From: Pleurocapsa minor HA4230-MV1
Lineage (GTDB): Bacteria; Cyanobacteriota; Cyanobacteriia; Cyanobacteriales; Xenococcaceae
Direction of reading: 5' to 3'
NCBI GenBank assembly: GCA_019359095.1
Contig: JAHHHZ010000023.1
Coordinates: 1-64,000 of the forward strand
DNA: 64,000 bases
This document shows, piece by piece, positions 35,540-43,502 of the stretch. The notes beneath the pieces are model-generated. The model was not told where the DNA came from, made no database searches, and worked only from the letters and a program-made list of their open reading frames with translations. The position numbers and the translations under genes are program-made. Numbering within the stretch: position 1 is the stretch's first letter; each line of letters begins with the position of its first letter.

Positions 35540-35850
35540 TGTTCTGGCATTGCCTCAAAAATATCATCGGCAGCTGCTTCTAACTTTTGCTCAGACTGAT
35601 CTAATTGCCGCTTAAATTCTTGTCGTTTGGGATTGTTTAACGGCAACAGGTCAACACTACGTTCTAATGTGTCCGACACTTTTTGCACATCAGCGATCGC
35701 GTTTCCAGTTTTTAGCTTGTAGCTAGCTAGCTCTAGTTCAAACTCTTTAGTTTTTGATAAGTTCCAGCTCATACCTAAAGACATGATTACAAGCGCTATG
35801 CCTACACAGTTCCAAAAAGTACCCGTCGGTGAACTATTTACGCGAACCAT
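35536..35850 (-). CDS. membrane-anchored coiled-coil protein (spanin-like layout)
   Basis: The 104-residue protein has an N-terminal membrane helix (about 11-28, FWNCVGIALVIMSLGMSW) followed by a charged coiled coil ending in EAMPEQ. That layout resembles phage inner-membrane spanins. The gene sits directly after the M15-type peptidase gene and overlaps it by 13 bp, as lysis genes often do. The spanin role is inferred from architecture and position only. Confidence 0.6.
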   Translation of the reverse strand: MVRVNSSPTGTFWNCVGIALVIMSLGMSWNLSKTKEFELELASYKLKTGNAIADVQKVSDTLERSVDLLPLNNPKRQEFKRQLDQSEQKLEAAADDIFEAMPEQ

Positions 35851-36281
35851 CTTGCTATATCTCCGCGAAAATCAACATGAACAAAGCCTCTATATCGACC
35901 TAAGCCACCATACATATGTACTCGATCGAGAAATTTGTAGATAGCTGACGGTGATAAATAATCACTTGAAATGTCTACGGCATCGCCAAACAAATGCCGC
36001 GAATCTTTCACCCCGCCGACTCGACTATTAATATGCTGCGGACGATACCAGCTATGAACCTTGATGGGACGATTGCCAAGCAGCGCTCGAAACTCATCTA
36101 GACGATTAGCTGTAGCAATAATATTTTCTTCAATCTCTTTACCAGTTTTGACTAACTTGTTCGAGATAATCAAGTCTTGCAATGTCCGTGCGCAGTTATC
36201 TGTCGCTTCACCCCAAGTAAAGTGAGAGCCTGAATAAATAGGAGTTGAACTAATTACTTTTTTGCCTGATGGAGTCAGCAT
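35838..36281 (-). CDS. M15-type peptidase (endolysin-like)
   Basis: The 147-residue protein ends with a clear zinc-peptidase core: VHSWYRPQHINSRVGGVKDS followed by RHLFGDAVDIS and FVHVDFRGDIARW. The ligands are H-x(6)-D in the first part and the late H-x-D. This matches the peptidase M15_3/VanY-like family that cleaves peptide stems of peptidoglycan and is common as a phage endolysin. No signal peptide is present, so release would need a holin-like partner, perhaps one of the adjacent membrane proteins. Confidence 0.82.
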   Translation of the reverse strand: MLTPSGKKVISSTPIYSGSHFTWGEATDNCARTLQDLIISNKLVKTGKEIEENIIATANRLDEFRALLGNRPIKVHSWYRPQHINSRVGGVKDSRHLFGDAVDISSDYLSPSAIYKFLDRVHMYGGLGRYRGFVHVDFRGDIARWFA

Positions 36282-36284
36282 TAA

Positions 36285-36695
36285 TCAAAAATCCTTGGAG
36301 TAAGCTAAATGTGCGGGTTTGAGATAAATCAGCAGCAAGCCTATCGCCGAACGAGCAGCAGTAAGTCTTACAGCAACGGCGTTGTTAACTAGTACTGTGG
36401 GAAAGGTTTTTGGTGTTTGATTGCGCAAAAGTGTCTCAGTAAAAAAAACAACGCCCTGATCGTCGAGAATCTCAATTTTGAGTTCACTATCTTGTGGGGA
36501 AGATATATAACAGCTATTAATTGCCCAAAAACCTTGAAGATCGGCAAAATTAACAACTTTTGGACTATTAATAGCCAGTCCAAAAACTCTTCTTAAAGCA
36601 AAAATATCAACGTTGCCAGCTGATAAATTAACGTTATTTTCGTCGCTAAAAACTTGATATTTAGCACCTGATACGGTGATTACATTAGGCTGCAT
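36285..36695 (-). CDS. beta-rich unknown protein of the island operon
   Basis: The 136-residue protein begins MQPNVITVSGAKYQVFSDEN. It is rich in alternating hydrophobic strands (VVNFADLQGFWAINSCYISS; LLIYLKPAHLAY). It resembles small structural or decoration proteins only in general character. The stop of the preceding gene and its own start share a base at 36695. Confidence 0.6.
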   Translation of the reverse strand: MQPNVITVSGAKYQVFSDENNVNLSAGNVDIFALRRVFGLAINSPKVVNFADLQGFWAINSCYISSPQDSELKIEILDDQGVVFFTETLLRNQTPKTFPTVLVNNAVAVRLTAARSAIGLLLIYLKPAHLAYSKDF

Positions 36696-37186
36696 TAAAT
36701 AATTCCTAATATGTTTAATTGAATAAAATCGATTCCTGAGACGCTAGCAGGTACGACAGGCACGCCAAGATTAAGGTAGGTTAAAATCAAATCGACTTTA
36801 GTATTTAGTTGATTTAACTGATTGTTGAGCAAGCATAAATTGCAATCAGGTTTAACAATTACGGCATAAAGATAAGTAGTATCTGAAGCTAAAAACAGCA
36901 ATGCCATTTCTAGATCTGTGTTTTGATACTCCAAAGGAATTAAATTAGCCGTTTCAGTATCGGTAACATTGAGCAAAATTGCTTGTGATTCAATTTTTCC
37001 TAGGGGAATATTGCGCGTTGTCTCGCCTAAAATTCCTGGCAAATAAACCTGTAAAAAAACATCAATTTCTAACTCAGCGTTTAACAAAGGAGCTTCAATA
37101 AAAAAGACCGAAGCTTCAGTAAACCTTGAAGATAGATTCGCGCCACTGGGATCTAAATTGCCACTAAATACTATTTGTGTAGACAT
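36695..37186 (-). CDS. beta-rich unknown protein of the island operon
   Basis: The 163-residue protein begins MSTQIVFSGNLDPSGANLSS. It has many beta-prone segments (FFIEAPLLNAELEIDVFLQV; AILLNVTDTETANLIPLEY) and a late Cys pair in KPDCNLCLLNNQLNQLN, followed by a Leu/Asn helix. It overlaps the upstream gene by 23 bp. I see no known family; a virion or appendage structural role is possible. Confidence 0.6.
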   Translation of the reverse strand: MSTQIVFSGNLDPSGANLSSRFTEASVFFIEAPLLNAELEIDVFLQVYLPGILGETTRNIPLGKIESQAILLNVTDTETANLIPLEYQNTDLEMALLFLASDTTYLYAVIVKPDCNLCLLNNQLNQLNTKVDLILTYLNLGVPVVPASVSGIDFIQLNILGII

Positions 37187-37523
37187 ATGCGCTTAATCTT
37201 TCCCCGTTGTATTCGCCACAAATTACCTGCGGTTGCGCCAAAATTTCTTGAACATGCTCAATCAGTAAAGGATCGCTTGGACGATAGGGAATTTTAGCAA
37301 TCAACTCACGAGTGCCTACATAAGCCAAAACATGCCGTAGACCAGCGCTAGTACCCGTTACTTTTTCACTCATATTTACCACTCGCGCCAAAAATAAAGC
37401 CGTGGTTGGAGTATCTTCGGTCAAGCCATCTGAATTTAAATAGCTACGGTGACGTTTAATCGATTGACGACCGCGATCGTCATCATAGAGAAACTTGTAG
37501 GAGATGTATTTTCTAGACGGCAT
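37164..37523 (-). CDS. small basic unknown protein of the island operon
   Basis: The 119-residue protein begins MPSRKYISYKFLYDDDRGRQ and contains LRHVLAYVGTRELIAKIPYR. It overlaps the preceding gene by 11 bp and the following gene by 23 bp. No family is recognised. Confidence 0.6.
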   Translation of the reverse strand: MPSRKYISYKFLYDDDRGRQSIKRHRSYLNSDGLTEDTPTTALFLARVVNMSEKVTGTSAGLRHVLAYVGTRELIAKIPYRPSDPLLIEHVQEILAQPQVICGEYNGERLSAYVYTNSI

Positions 37524-37872
37524 TATCTAAGATCTTCCTCAAGCGACCGTATTTAAGTCTTTCACCGATAAATTCCCAGGCAACAATCTCCAACGAATTG
37601 GTAAGTTGCCCTGCTAGTTGTTCAGAAAAAGGTACGGGATAATTAATCAAAAACTGCGCCCCATCACGCAACCACAGTGCTAGTTTTCTCGGCGTTAAAC
37701 CCGCAACAGCACAAGGGTTAGAGATTTCAATCAAATCGTTTAAGACTTGATTGGGCAACAAATCAAGGGGATTAATCTCGGTTGCCACGTCATTGATTTG
37801 ATCGATAGATAGAGCAAACATGGGATATACCCTATCTAAATCTGTTCGATAAGAAAGCCATACCAAAGCCAT
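37513..37872 (-). CDS. unknown helical protein of the island operon
   Basis: The 119-residue protein begins at an ATG 2 bp after the stop of the upstream gene (MALVWLSYRTDLDRVYPMFA) and contains INPLDLLPNQVLNDLIEISN and EIVAWEFIGERLKYGRLRKI. A longer upstream reading in this frame is out of phase with gene 37875-38723 and is not used. No known domain is recognised. Confidence 0.6.
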   Translation of the reverse strand: MALVWLSYRTDLDRVYPMFALSIDQINDVATEINPLDLLPNQVLNDLIEISNPCAVAGLTPRKLALWLRDGAQFLINYPVPFSEQLAGQLTNSLEIVAWEFIGERLKYGRLRKILDNAV

Positions 37873-37874
37873 AT

Positions 37875-38723
37875 CTAAGGCAAGAGCTTGTGATAGCGAG
37901 CATAGCTTTCGCCTTGATAGCCGATACAGTAAAGACCGTTTAGAGCAGCAGCAGCTTGACCACAAGACAAGATCGATGCAGCTTCAGCGTCTTTGACGGG
38001 TAATTCGGTAGTTTCAGTCTGACGAGCAGTAGCAGTGCCGACGGCAAAAGTCATCAAATAGCGTCTGTGTTTGCGTGGGTTACGGCGACCTTTACCCCGA
38101 CAAGCTAGCGCGTCAACAAAAGGCCCGACACAGCCATTCCAAGCAGCCTGTAACTGTGAAGATGCTGCTGTCTCTAAATCGCTAATAGCTTTTACTGGCT
38201 GAAATACGACAGATGAACCTAATACACCTGATGTAGCATCGGTCTCATAGCTAATATTGCCAGCGTGATAATATTGCTTACCGCCTGTAGTAGGAATGTG
38301 AGAAACAGCAAAATCATTGCCATAATTCAATCCCAGCTCATCAGCTAGATCGGGAAAATATTCACCGATTAGCTTGATACAAACAACATCAGAGCCAGCA
38401 GCATTTAAAATGCCACGAATAACGACAGCTGCGTTAAGCAAATTAGCTCTACTGCTTACAGGTACACTCATTGAGTTGCCGTTAGAGCGGATAAACTCAA
38501 GTTTACGCAAATCGGCATTAGAGGCATCAGAGCAGGGAATCGGGTCGCCAACAGCAGATAATGGTTGAGCGCCAATGTTAGTAAGAATTGTAGTGATTTC
38601 AGTTTGAGGCACATCAGGAGGTAAGACAAAGCGTCCATTAGCTGCGATGTCCGTGCCGATATCCATCAAATAACCTGTGCCAGAATCGGGAACAAAACGC
38701 ACAGGAACAACTGTTTTAGGCAT
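37875..38723 (-). CDS. unknown 282-residue protein, possible structural subunit
   Basis: From the ATG at 38723 the product begins MPKTVVPVRFVPDSGTGYLM. It has alternating beta and helical segments, including SVPVSSRANLLNAAVVIRGI, a basic patch RGKGRRNPRKHRRYL (about 222-236) and a C-terminus ending YARYHKLLP. It is the first gene after a 100-bp untranslated gap with a 28-bp palindrome. Its size, the basic patch and its position in the operon would suit a virion or nucleic-acid-associated subunit, but this is only inference. An upstream in-frame ATG at 38786 would add 21 residues. Confidence 0.6.
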   Translation of the reverse strand: MPKTVVPVRFVPDSGTGYLMDIGTDIAANGRFVLPPDVPQTEITTILTNIGAQPLSAVGDPIPCSDASNADLRKLEFIRSNGNSMSVPVSSRANLLNAAVVIRGILNAAGSDVVCIKLIGEYFPDLADELGLNYGNDFAVSHIPTTGGKQYYHAGNISYETDATSGVLGSSVVFQPVKAISDLETAASSQLQAAWNGCVGPFVDALACRGKGRRNPRKHRRYLMTFAVGTATARQTETTELPVKDAEAASILSCGQAAAALNGLYCIGYQGESYARYHKLLP

Positions 38724-38789
38724 ACCAATAAAAATTTCTGTAATGTATGCCCAAACTAACCTCAAGCCTTGTTTTGACCCAAACAAATC

Positions 38790-38817
38790 GGTGGTTGACC
38801 CTTAAGGGTCAACCACC
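38790..38817. promoter_or_regulatory. perfect 28-bp palindrome within the island operon
   Basis: Twelve-base arms GGTGGTTGACCC and GGGTCAACCACC flank TTAA with no mismatch. It lies in the only sizeable non-coding gap of the operon (38724-38822). In RNA it would be a very stable hairpin just upstream of the 282-residue protein gene. It is not followed by a T run, so it is more likely an operator, mRNA-processing or attenuation site than a simple terminator. Confidence 0.7.
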
Positions 38818-38822
38818 CGTGT

Positions 38823-39128
38823 CTACTGTTCGACATCTCCCAGTAATTGCTCGATTCCCAAGTAATCTAATAGCTCTTGTTTACACAAGGGATTACAAGT
38901 GACCCACCAGACATGATGGCGGCGAAAAGCGATTAAATATTTGAGTTTGATCAAGCGATAGCCAACATCAATGGTGATAAAGTTAGCTCTACACAAGTCA
39001 GTTAGTTTTACTATTTTCACGCTGTCTCGATCTTCAAATCTCGACAGTGGGCGCGTACTGTTAAGCGTATTACCTTGAAACGCCGAGCCTGATAGCTTCA
39101 AACAGGGTTCAATTAATGGTTTATTCAT
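38823..39128 (-). CDS. small basic unknown protein of the island operon
   Basis: The 101-residue protein contains VKIVKLTDLCRANFITIDVG, RLIKLKYLIAFRRHHVWWV and a C-terminal LLDYLGIEQLLGDVEQ. It overlaps the collagen-like gene by 8 bp and ends just before the 28-bp palindrome. No family is recognised. Confidence 0.6.
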   Translation of the reverse strand: MNKPLIEPCLKLSGSAFQGNTLNSTRPLSRFEDRDSVKIVKLTDLCRANFITIDVGYRLIKLKYLIAFRRHHVWWVTCNPLCKQELLDYLGIEQLLGDVEQ

Positions 39129-40680
39129 CTATTGGAGGGACATATTTGACGTGACAAATTGCCTGACCATCGGGATTAATCGACTCGATAAAAGCGCGAT
39201 AGGGACGGGTATCAATGGTTTGGATATCTGTACGAGGATACTTTTGCTTGGGATAGCGACGATTTTTTTCTGTGCCAACGGTTAAACTCAGTACAAAGTC
39301 AAAAAAAGTATCAGCAGCAACTTGGGACGCAAACCAACCCGATACTCTAGCTCTGTATTCGTTTAATTCCAGTTCAGCGTATTGATTGCCCTGTTGCCAA
39401 ACTAGGTTTTCAAAATCAATTTTCCAGTCGTAAGTTTCTTTTGCTCCTGGTATTTGTATTTGTCTGTAGTTACTACCACGACTACGTTTAGGGTAGTTAT
39501 CAAGTGTGACAAAATGCAAGATTAATACTTTGCCTTCAACGTTGGTCACATATTTAGGAGAGGCGACGATACTAACTACCTCAGTTGGTTCTAATTTACA
39601 CTGTGCGAGTTGAATTGCTGCGCGAGCTGCATAAGCTTCGAGTTCGGCTGCTTCAGTGCCTTTGATAACTGCTACGGTAACAATTTCTGATTCTGCTACG
39701 CCTTCATTGCAGGTTATTCGTTCTACATTAATTGGTGCAAATTCCATAATTTCAGTGCTTGAAATGCTAGTACATTGTCCGACGGTAAGTAATGCGGTTA
39801 ACTCCGAGTTTTTGTAACTTAATTCGATGCCACAGCCGTTATACTCAATACCTCCACCACCATCTCGTCCATCAACACCATCTCGTCCATCAACACCATC
39901 TCGTCCATCAACACCATCTCGTCCGTCAACACCATCTCGTCCGTCAACACCATCTCGTCCGTCAACACCATTTTGTCCGTCAGCACCATCTTGTCCGTCA
40001 GCACCATTTTGTCCGTCAGCACCATCTTGTCCGTCAGCACCACTAAACCCGCGTAATCCCCTCTCTCCATCTTGACCTTGTATCGTATTGGGTAAAGGAA
40101 GTAATATTGTTGCCGTGTCTTGGCTTTTGCCATCAGCTACAGTTAAGTACAAATAGTCACTACTGTAACTACCATCAATAGCTAGATTTGAATCTGATTC
40201 TTGGTAATTATGAGCTTGAGTAAAATCTGAATTTATATGCGCTTCTAATTCAATTTCAAATTGAGCAATAATTTCGGCTTTTATACGGGCGATAATAATT
40301 GGAATATAAAGATCAATATCAAAATCAGGTTTAGGTAAAGTAATTGTTTCGCTGTCATTTTTAGAACCTACAGCTACAAATACTTTGAGGTCTCGATCGG
40401 AGCTAGCAGCTAGACTAACTGTCACTTCAGGTTCTGGCAGCTTAATTGTCTCGCTGTCATTTTTTGAGCCAACCGCTACAAAGACTTTGAGGTCTCGATC
40501 GGAGCTAGCAGCTAGACTAACCGTCACTTCAGGCTCTTCATAGTTATGCGCTTCGGGAATATCTTGCTGTGTATGCGCTTCAAACGATGCCTGTAATAGT
40601 TCTATTGCTTGCTCTAAAGCACTAAGGCGATTTTCAAGTTCTTCGCATTTAGCGGCGGTGCAAAGGTTATCACAATTCAT
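39121..40680 (-). CDS. collagen-like repeat protein (fibre-like)
   Basis: The 519-residue protein has three parts. Residues 1-200 contain repeated modules, including a near-exact 34-residue duplication beginning EVTVSLAASSDRDLKVFVAV and linking IPEAHNY/TQAHNY segments. Residues about 205-277 are uninterrupted Gly-X-Y triplets (GADGQDGADGQN then GVDGRDGVDGRD) encoded by 18-bp DNA repeats. Residues 278-519 form a globular domain. Collagen triplets of this kind form trimeric stalks in phage tail fibres and bacterial surface proteins. No signal peptide or anchor is present. The ATG overlaps the upstream stop by 4 bp. Confidence 0.82.
   Translation of the reverse strand: MNCDNLCTAAKCEELENRLSALEQAIELLQASFEAHTQQDIPEAHNYEEPEVTVSLAASSDRDLKVFVAVGSKNDSETIKLPEPEVTVSLAASSDRDLKVFVAVGSKNDSETITLPKPDFDIDLYIPIIIARIKAEIIAQFEIELEAHINSDFTQAHNYQESDSNLAIDGSYSSDYLYLTVADGKSQDTATILLPLPNTIQGQDGERGLRGFSGADGQDGADGQNGADGQDGADGQNGVDGRDGVDGRDGVDGRDGVDGRDGVDGRDGVDGRDGGGGIEYNGCGIELSYKNSELTALLTVGQCTSISSTEIMEFAPINVERITCNEGVAESEIVTVAVIKGTEAAELEAYAARAAIQLAQCKLEPTEVVSIVASPKYVTNVEGKVLILHFVTLDNYPKRSRGSNYRQIQIPGAKETYDWKIDFENLVWQQGNQYAELELNEYRARVSGWFASQVAADTFFDFVLSLTVGTEKNRRYPKQKYPRTDIQTIDTRPYRAFIESINPDGQAICHVKYVPPIDE
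39858..40041. repeat. 18-bp tandem repeats encoding collagen-like triplets
   Basis: About ten copies of an 18-bp unit (ACCATCTCGTCCATCAAC and variants with CGTCAAC, TTGTCCGTCAGC) encode pairs of Gly-X-Asp/Asn triplets on the minus strand. The left copies (V-D-G-R-D-G) are nearly identical. The right copies alternate Q-D-G and Q-N-G. The array is likely to vary in copy number by slippage. Confidence 0.93.
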
Positions 40681-41711
40681 GAATTCCCTCCTCCTAAAGG
40701 ATTAGCTAACGCGTCACAATAATCAGAGGCGGGTATCGATTGAACGCTTACACCATAGTCGTTGTAGCAACAAATATGATCGTCACATTCAATCGGACAA
40801 GTGCCATCAGGGCAAGATTGACAATTATTACAGTCACAAATTACTTGATATTCAGGTGGAGGACAACCAGGGTATGAACAAATTTGAGCTACAAAGCTAT
40901 CAAATGGCGTGGCGTTAGGATATATAGCTTGTCCAGACGGTGGAATAACATAAATAGCGTTGTTGTAGATATTTAGGCATTCAGCAGGAATTTGATCGGC
41001 TTGAACTATTGGAGCAGGCACACCGGGCAATTTATAAGCGCTGTATTGATAAGGAACTACCTCAACTTTTTCTAAATAAGGTAGTTTTTTGATTTCAATT
41101 GAATGCCTGACATCACTCAGCTTGCAGGGTATTTTTTCAACTTTAGGGCAGACGGCGCGCGTTTCTTGATGAACTATTTGTCCTTTTTTGGTGATGGTAA
41201 AAGTACAATCACCACAATCATCAGGTTGACGATCAACTCGAATAATATCTATTTCTACTAAATCTAATCTCCTGCCATGTTCAGGAGAAGAAACGTTAAT
41301 ACAACTACCAAATCTATTGAAAATTTGTCCAGCGCTGTTTACTAAATTTTTAGCAAAATAGGTGGCAGAATTAATAGGACGGATTGAACGAAACTCCCCT
41401 GTAGTTAAAGGAATAACCCATTCATTGTCTGATTTTACTTGCGGTGTGTAGTTAAGTACTTGACTACCAATTACTGCTTGTGCTGTTCTCCAATAGCCAA
41501 TTTGACCACAGGTAGCTGTGTTGAGAGAAACATACTGACCAAAAACGTGATACAACACAGGGCATTTGCCTTTTGGTTGATTAACTGTGTAATCATCACC
41601 AATAATTTCTTGCCAAATTTCTCCAGGGTAACGCCAGCGAACTTTGGGTGGTTCATATTTTTGATAAACCACCTCAGCACAACTTGAGGGTATACAGTGC
41701 CAATTACCCAT
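40677..41711 (-). CDS. Cys-rich unknown protein of the island operon
   Basis: The 344-residue protein begins MGNWHCIPSSCAEVVYQKYE and has a tryptophan-containing segment VRWRYPGEIWQEIIGDDYTV. It ends in a dense Cys cluster (CDCNNCQSCPDGTCPIECDD, then HICC). Such clusters may bind metal or form disulfides outside the cell. No signal peptide is seen. It stands upstream of the collagen-like gene (4-bp overlap) and may be its partner in a surface or virion structure. Confidence 0.68.
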   Translation of the reverse strand: MGNWHCIPSSCAEVVYQKYEPPKVRWRYPGEIWQEIIGDDYTVNQPKGKCPVLYHVFGQYVSLNTATCGQIGYWRTAQAVIGSQVLNYTPQVKSDNEWVIPLTTGEFRSIRPINSATYFAKNLVNSAGQIFNRFGSCINVSSPEHGRRLDLVEIDIIRVDRQPDDCGDCTFTITKKGQIVHQETRAVCPKVEKIPCKLSDVRHSIEIKKLPYLEKVEVVPYQYSAYKLPGVPAPIVQADQIPAECLNIYNNAIYVIPPSGQAIYPNATPFDSFVAQICSYPGCPPPEYQVICDCNNCQSCPDGTCPIECDDHICCYNDYGVSVQSIPASDYCDALANPLGGGNS

Positions 41712-42085
41712 TAGGCTAAATTATCTGGATCTAAAGTTACGCCCAACGAATCGTTTTGATAAGCGGTCGCTACTAGCTGATAGCCAAACTGTGCAACGCT
41801 GTTGCGAGTAAACGATCGCTTGCCTTGGTTAGTTACATAGAGTTTGACCGTCTCATCGTTATTGTCGGCTGCTTGAGTAGCTTGAGATTTTAACAGTAAT
41901 GCCCACAGAATCTTACTAGCGTATTGGTCTTTATTGGCTGTGGTCATTGCCGATACATTTAAGCCAACATCAACCCCGCTAATCGTTATGCTTGCTAGAT
42001 CGTTGAGGTTGATTGAGAGAATTTTAGTCGTCTCGTTAAAAGCAACGCTTGTGCCGAATCTTTGAGCCAGAGTTAAATCAGCCAT
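41711..42085 (-). CDS. unknown protein, first gene of the island operon
   Basis: The 124-residue protein begins MADLTLAQRFGTSVAFNETT and contains LSINLNDLASITISGVDVGL and LWALLLKSQATQAADNNDET. It is probably a small alpha/beta structural protein, conserved in type with the other beta-rich genes of the operon. It is the most upstream gene, so the operon promoter should lie in the 202-bp region before it. Stop and next start overlap (TAATG). Confidence 0.62.
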   Translation of the reverse strand: MADLTLAQRFGTSVAFNETTKILSINLNDLASITISGVDVGLNVSAMTTANKDQYASKILWALLLKSQATQAADNNDETVKLYVTNQGKRSFTRNSVAQFGYQLVATAYQNDSLGVTLDPDNLA

Positions 42086-42287
42086 AAGTAGAAAAAAGAT
42101 TAATTTTTCCTACTATTCCCAATTCAACTAACAATTATTGGTTCTGGTTCTACATAGAACAAGTACCTTTACTGATGTCGATAAGCATTGCTACAGGTAC
42201 TATTGAGCGAATTATATTTACTCTTTATTGGTTGCTAGTACTGGAATTGTAGATATTTGAATACAATTCCAGTACCTCTTTTTAAAG
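42086..42287. promoter_or_regulatory. divergent control region with several inverted repeats
   Basis: This region separates the leftward operon from the rightward recombinase gene. It contains GTTCTA-CA-TAGAAC near 42145, AGTACCT...AGGTACT flanking about 25 bp (near 42159-42201) and a perfect 14-bp inverted repeat GTACTGGAATTGTA (42238-42251) / TACAATTCCAGTAC (42262-42275) with a 10-bp spacer. The last ends 12 bp before the recombinase start codon. It could hold operators, a recombination core site, or both. Confidence 0.6.
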
Positions 42288-42863
42288 ATGAAAAATCACG
42301 GCAAAGGTCAAGCGGCTATCTGGACACCGCAAATTATTCGTCAAATGCGATCGCGGTTTAAATCTCCGACTCAAAGATTGATTTTTGAAATTTCGCTATT
42401 TACTGGCGAACGAATGGGCGCGATTGTCCAGTTAAAAGCGAGTGATGTTTATGATAAAAACGGTCAAGTACTTGAATTCATTACTTTTGCTAGCTCAACC
42501 AGAAAAAGCACAAAACACGGTGCAGCTGCTACTCGTCAAGTGGCAGTCCATCCTGACTTGAAGTTTTATCTTGAAACCTATACACCACAAGGCGTAGGCT
42601 ATTTATTCAAGAGCGATAGTGAGATCGGGCATATCAGTTTACGCGCGGTTGATAAGTATTGGAGAGCTATTTTTGATGAACTTGGTTTATCTGGTTACTC
42701 AACTCATTCTTCGCGCCGTTGGGTGATTAATAGCTTGAGAAAGTCAGGGATTGAAATTGTCACTATTGCTGAAACCATGGGCATGAACATTCAGACCGTG
42801 AGACATTATCTCGATAACGATCCGCGTGAATGCAAGCGAGCGATCGCCACTTTAACTATTTAG
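42288..42863 (+). CDS. short tyrosine recombinase (integrase catalytic domain)
   Basis: The 191-residue protein is only a catalytic domain. It has the first Arg in FTGERMGAIVQLK, a Lys in STRKSTKHG, the H-x-x-R box STHSSRRW and the nucleophilic Tyr in QTVRHYLDND. The core-binding domain of normal integrases (about 100 residues) is missing, so target recognition must rely on a short N-terminus or a partner. It probably integrates or inverts DNA of the island. A perfect inverted repeat lies directly upstream. Confidence 0.88.
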   Translation: MKNHGKGQAAIWTPQIIRQMRSRFKSPTQRLIFEISLFTGERMGAIVQLKASDVYDKNGQVLEFITFASSTRKSTKHGAAATRQVAVHPDLKFYLETYTPQGVGYLFKSDSEIGHISLRAVDKYWRAIFDELGLSGYSTHSSRRWVINSLRKSGIEIVTIAETMGMNIQTVRHYLDNDPRECKRAIATLTI

Positions 42864-42865
42864 CT

Positions 42866-43132
42866 ATGAGCAAATTGAACGCACAAGAAATAGGCATCTT
42901 TAACCGCGAGCAAATCAAAGATTATTTTGCATCAAACCCAGATTGGATTAGTGCCGTCGCTTTATCTGGGCTGATCGATCTACACGTCAATGTAATTCAT
43001 GCTCATTGCCGATACTTGGTTAAGGTCGGCTACTTAGAATTCGGATTAATCAGATTAGCAATTCCAAACAATAGCGCGAGGCAAATCATTCACTATCGAC
43101 TAGCTTCCATTAAAAGTTCTCACTGCTGCTAG
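42866..43132 (+). CDS. small winged-helix-like protein of unknown function
   Basis: The 88-residue product from the ATG at 42866 contains FNREQIKDYFASNPDWISAV and HAHCRYLVKVGYLEFGLIRL, a helix-turn-helix followed by strands as in small DNA-binding winged helices. It starts 2 bp after the recombinase stop, so it may be its excision or directionality partner (inference). Its 3' end overlaps the convergent gene at 43100-43444 by 33 bp. Confidence 0.6.
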   Translation: MSKLNAQEIGIFNREQIKDYFASNPDWISAVALSGLIDLHVNVIHAHCRYLVKVGYLEFGLIRLAIPNNSARQIIHYRLASIKSSHCC

Positions 43133-43444
43133 TACCTCTGATAATTCTGCACCACGGTCAATCATTGCCTGTAAAACATTGGCTCGGTAATTTGCCAGCT
43201 CAGCGATCGTGCTGCCTCCACGAAGATGAATATGTTTTTTCCGATTGCCTAACTGGTAGCTGACACGATAGTATTCTGTCGCTCGTTTACCAGGACTGTA
43301 TTTGTTGACACTGACTGATGGTTCTTTCTTACCTTGTCTAAGATAGCGTTCTATAGCTTGTTTTTTAGCGTCGCTACGGGTATTTTGTAGCGACACAGGA
43401 TCGCTGTCGCTACAGAGTCCAGAAATAATCAATTGCTCTGACAT
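43100..43444 (-). CDS. small basic protein of unknown function
   Basis: The 114-residue protein contains KQAIERYLRQGKKEPSVSVN and YYRVSYQLGNRKKHIHLRGG followed by a helix ending VLAAVRTFNGS. The strand pattern Y-Y-R-V-S-Y ... K-H-I-H-L-x-G-G looks like a small nucleic-acid-binding domain such as the arm-binding part of integrases. Its assignment is uncertain. It is convergent with the small gene downstream of the recombinase. Confidence 0.55.
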   Translation of the reverse strand: MSEQLIISGLCSDSDPVSLQNTRSDAKKQAIERYLRQGKKEPSVSVNKYSPGKRATEYYRVSYQLGNRKKHIHLRGGSTIAELANYRANVLQAMIDRGAELSEVLAAVRTFNGS

Positions 43445-43502
43445 ACGCTTGCTCCGATATTTGTATTTATCCTAGGCACGCAAACACGTATAAATCAATG
43501 GT

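Noticed and set aside
37873-37965. Longer N-terminus for the gene at 37513-37872
   Set aside because: The extension (Cys/Ser/Arg-rich) overlaps the end of the upstream gene in another frame and looks like an out-of-frame shadow. The ATG 2 bp after the upstream stop is the better start.
39792-40075. Rightward open frames across the collagen repeat (His/Gln- or Pro/Ser-rich)
   Set aside because: They are shadows caused by the 18-bp tandem repeat being open in several frames. The leftward frame continues into non-repeat coding sequence on both sides.
42238-42280. Rho-independent terminator before the recombinase gene
   Set aside because: The hairpin is followed by CTCTTTTT on the plus strand, but no rightward gene precedes it and it abuts the recombinase start codon, so a terminator role is unlikely.
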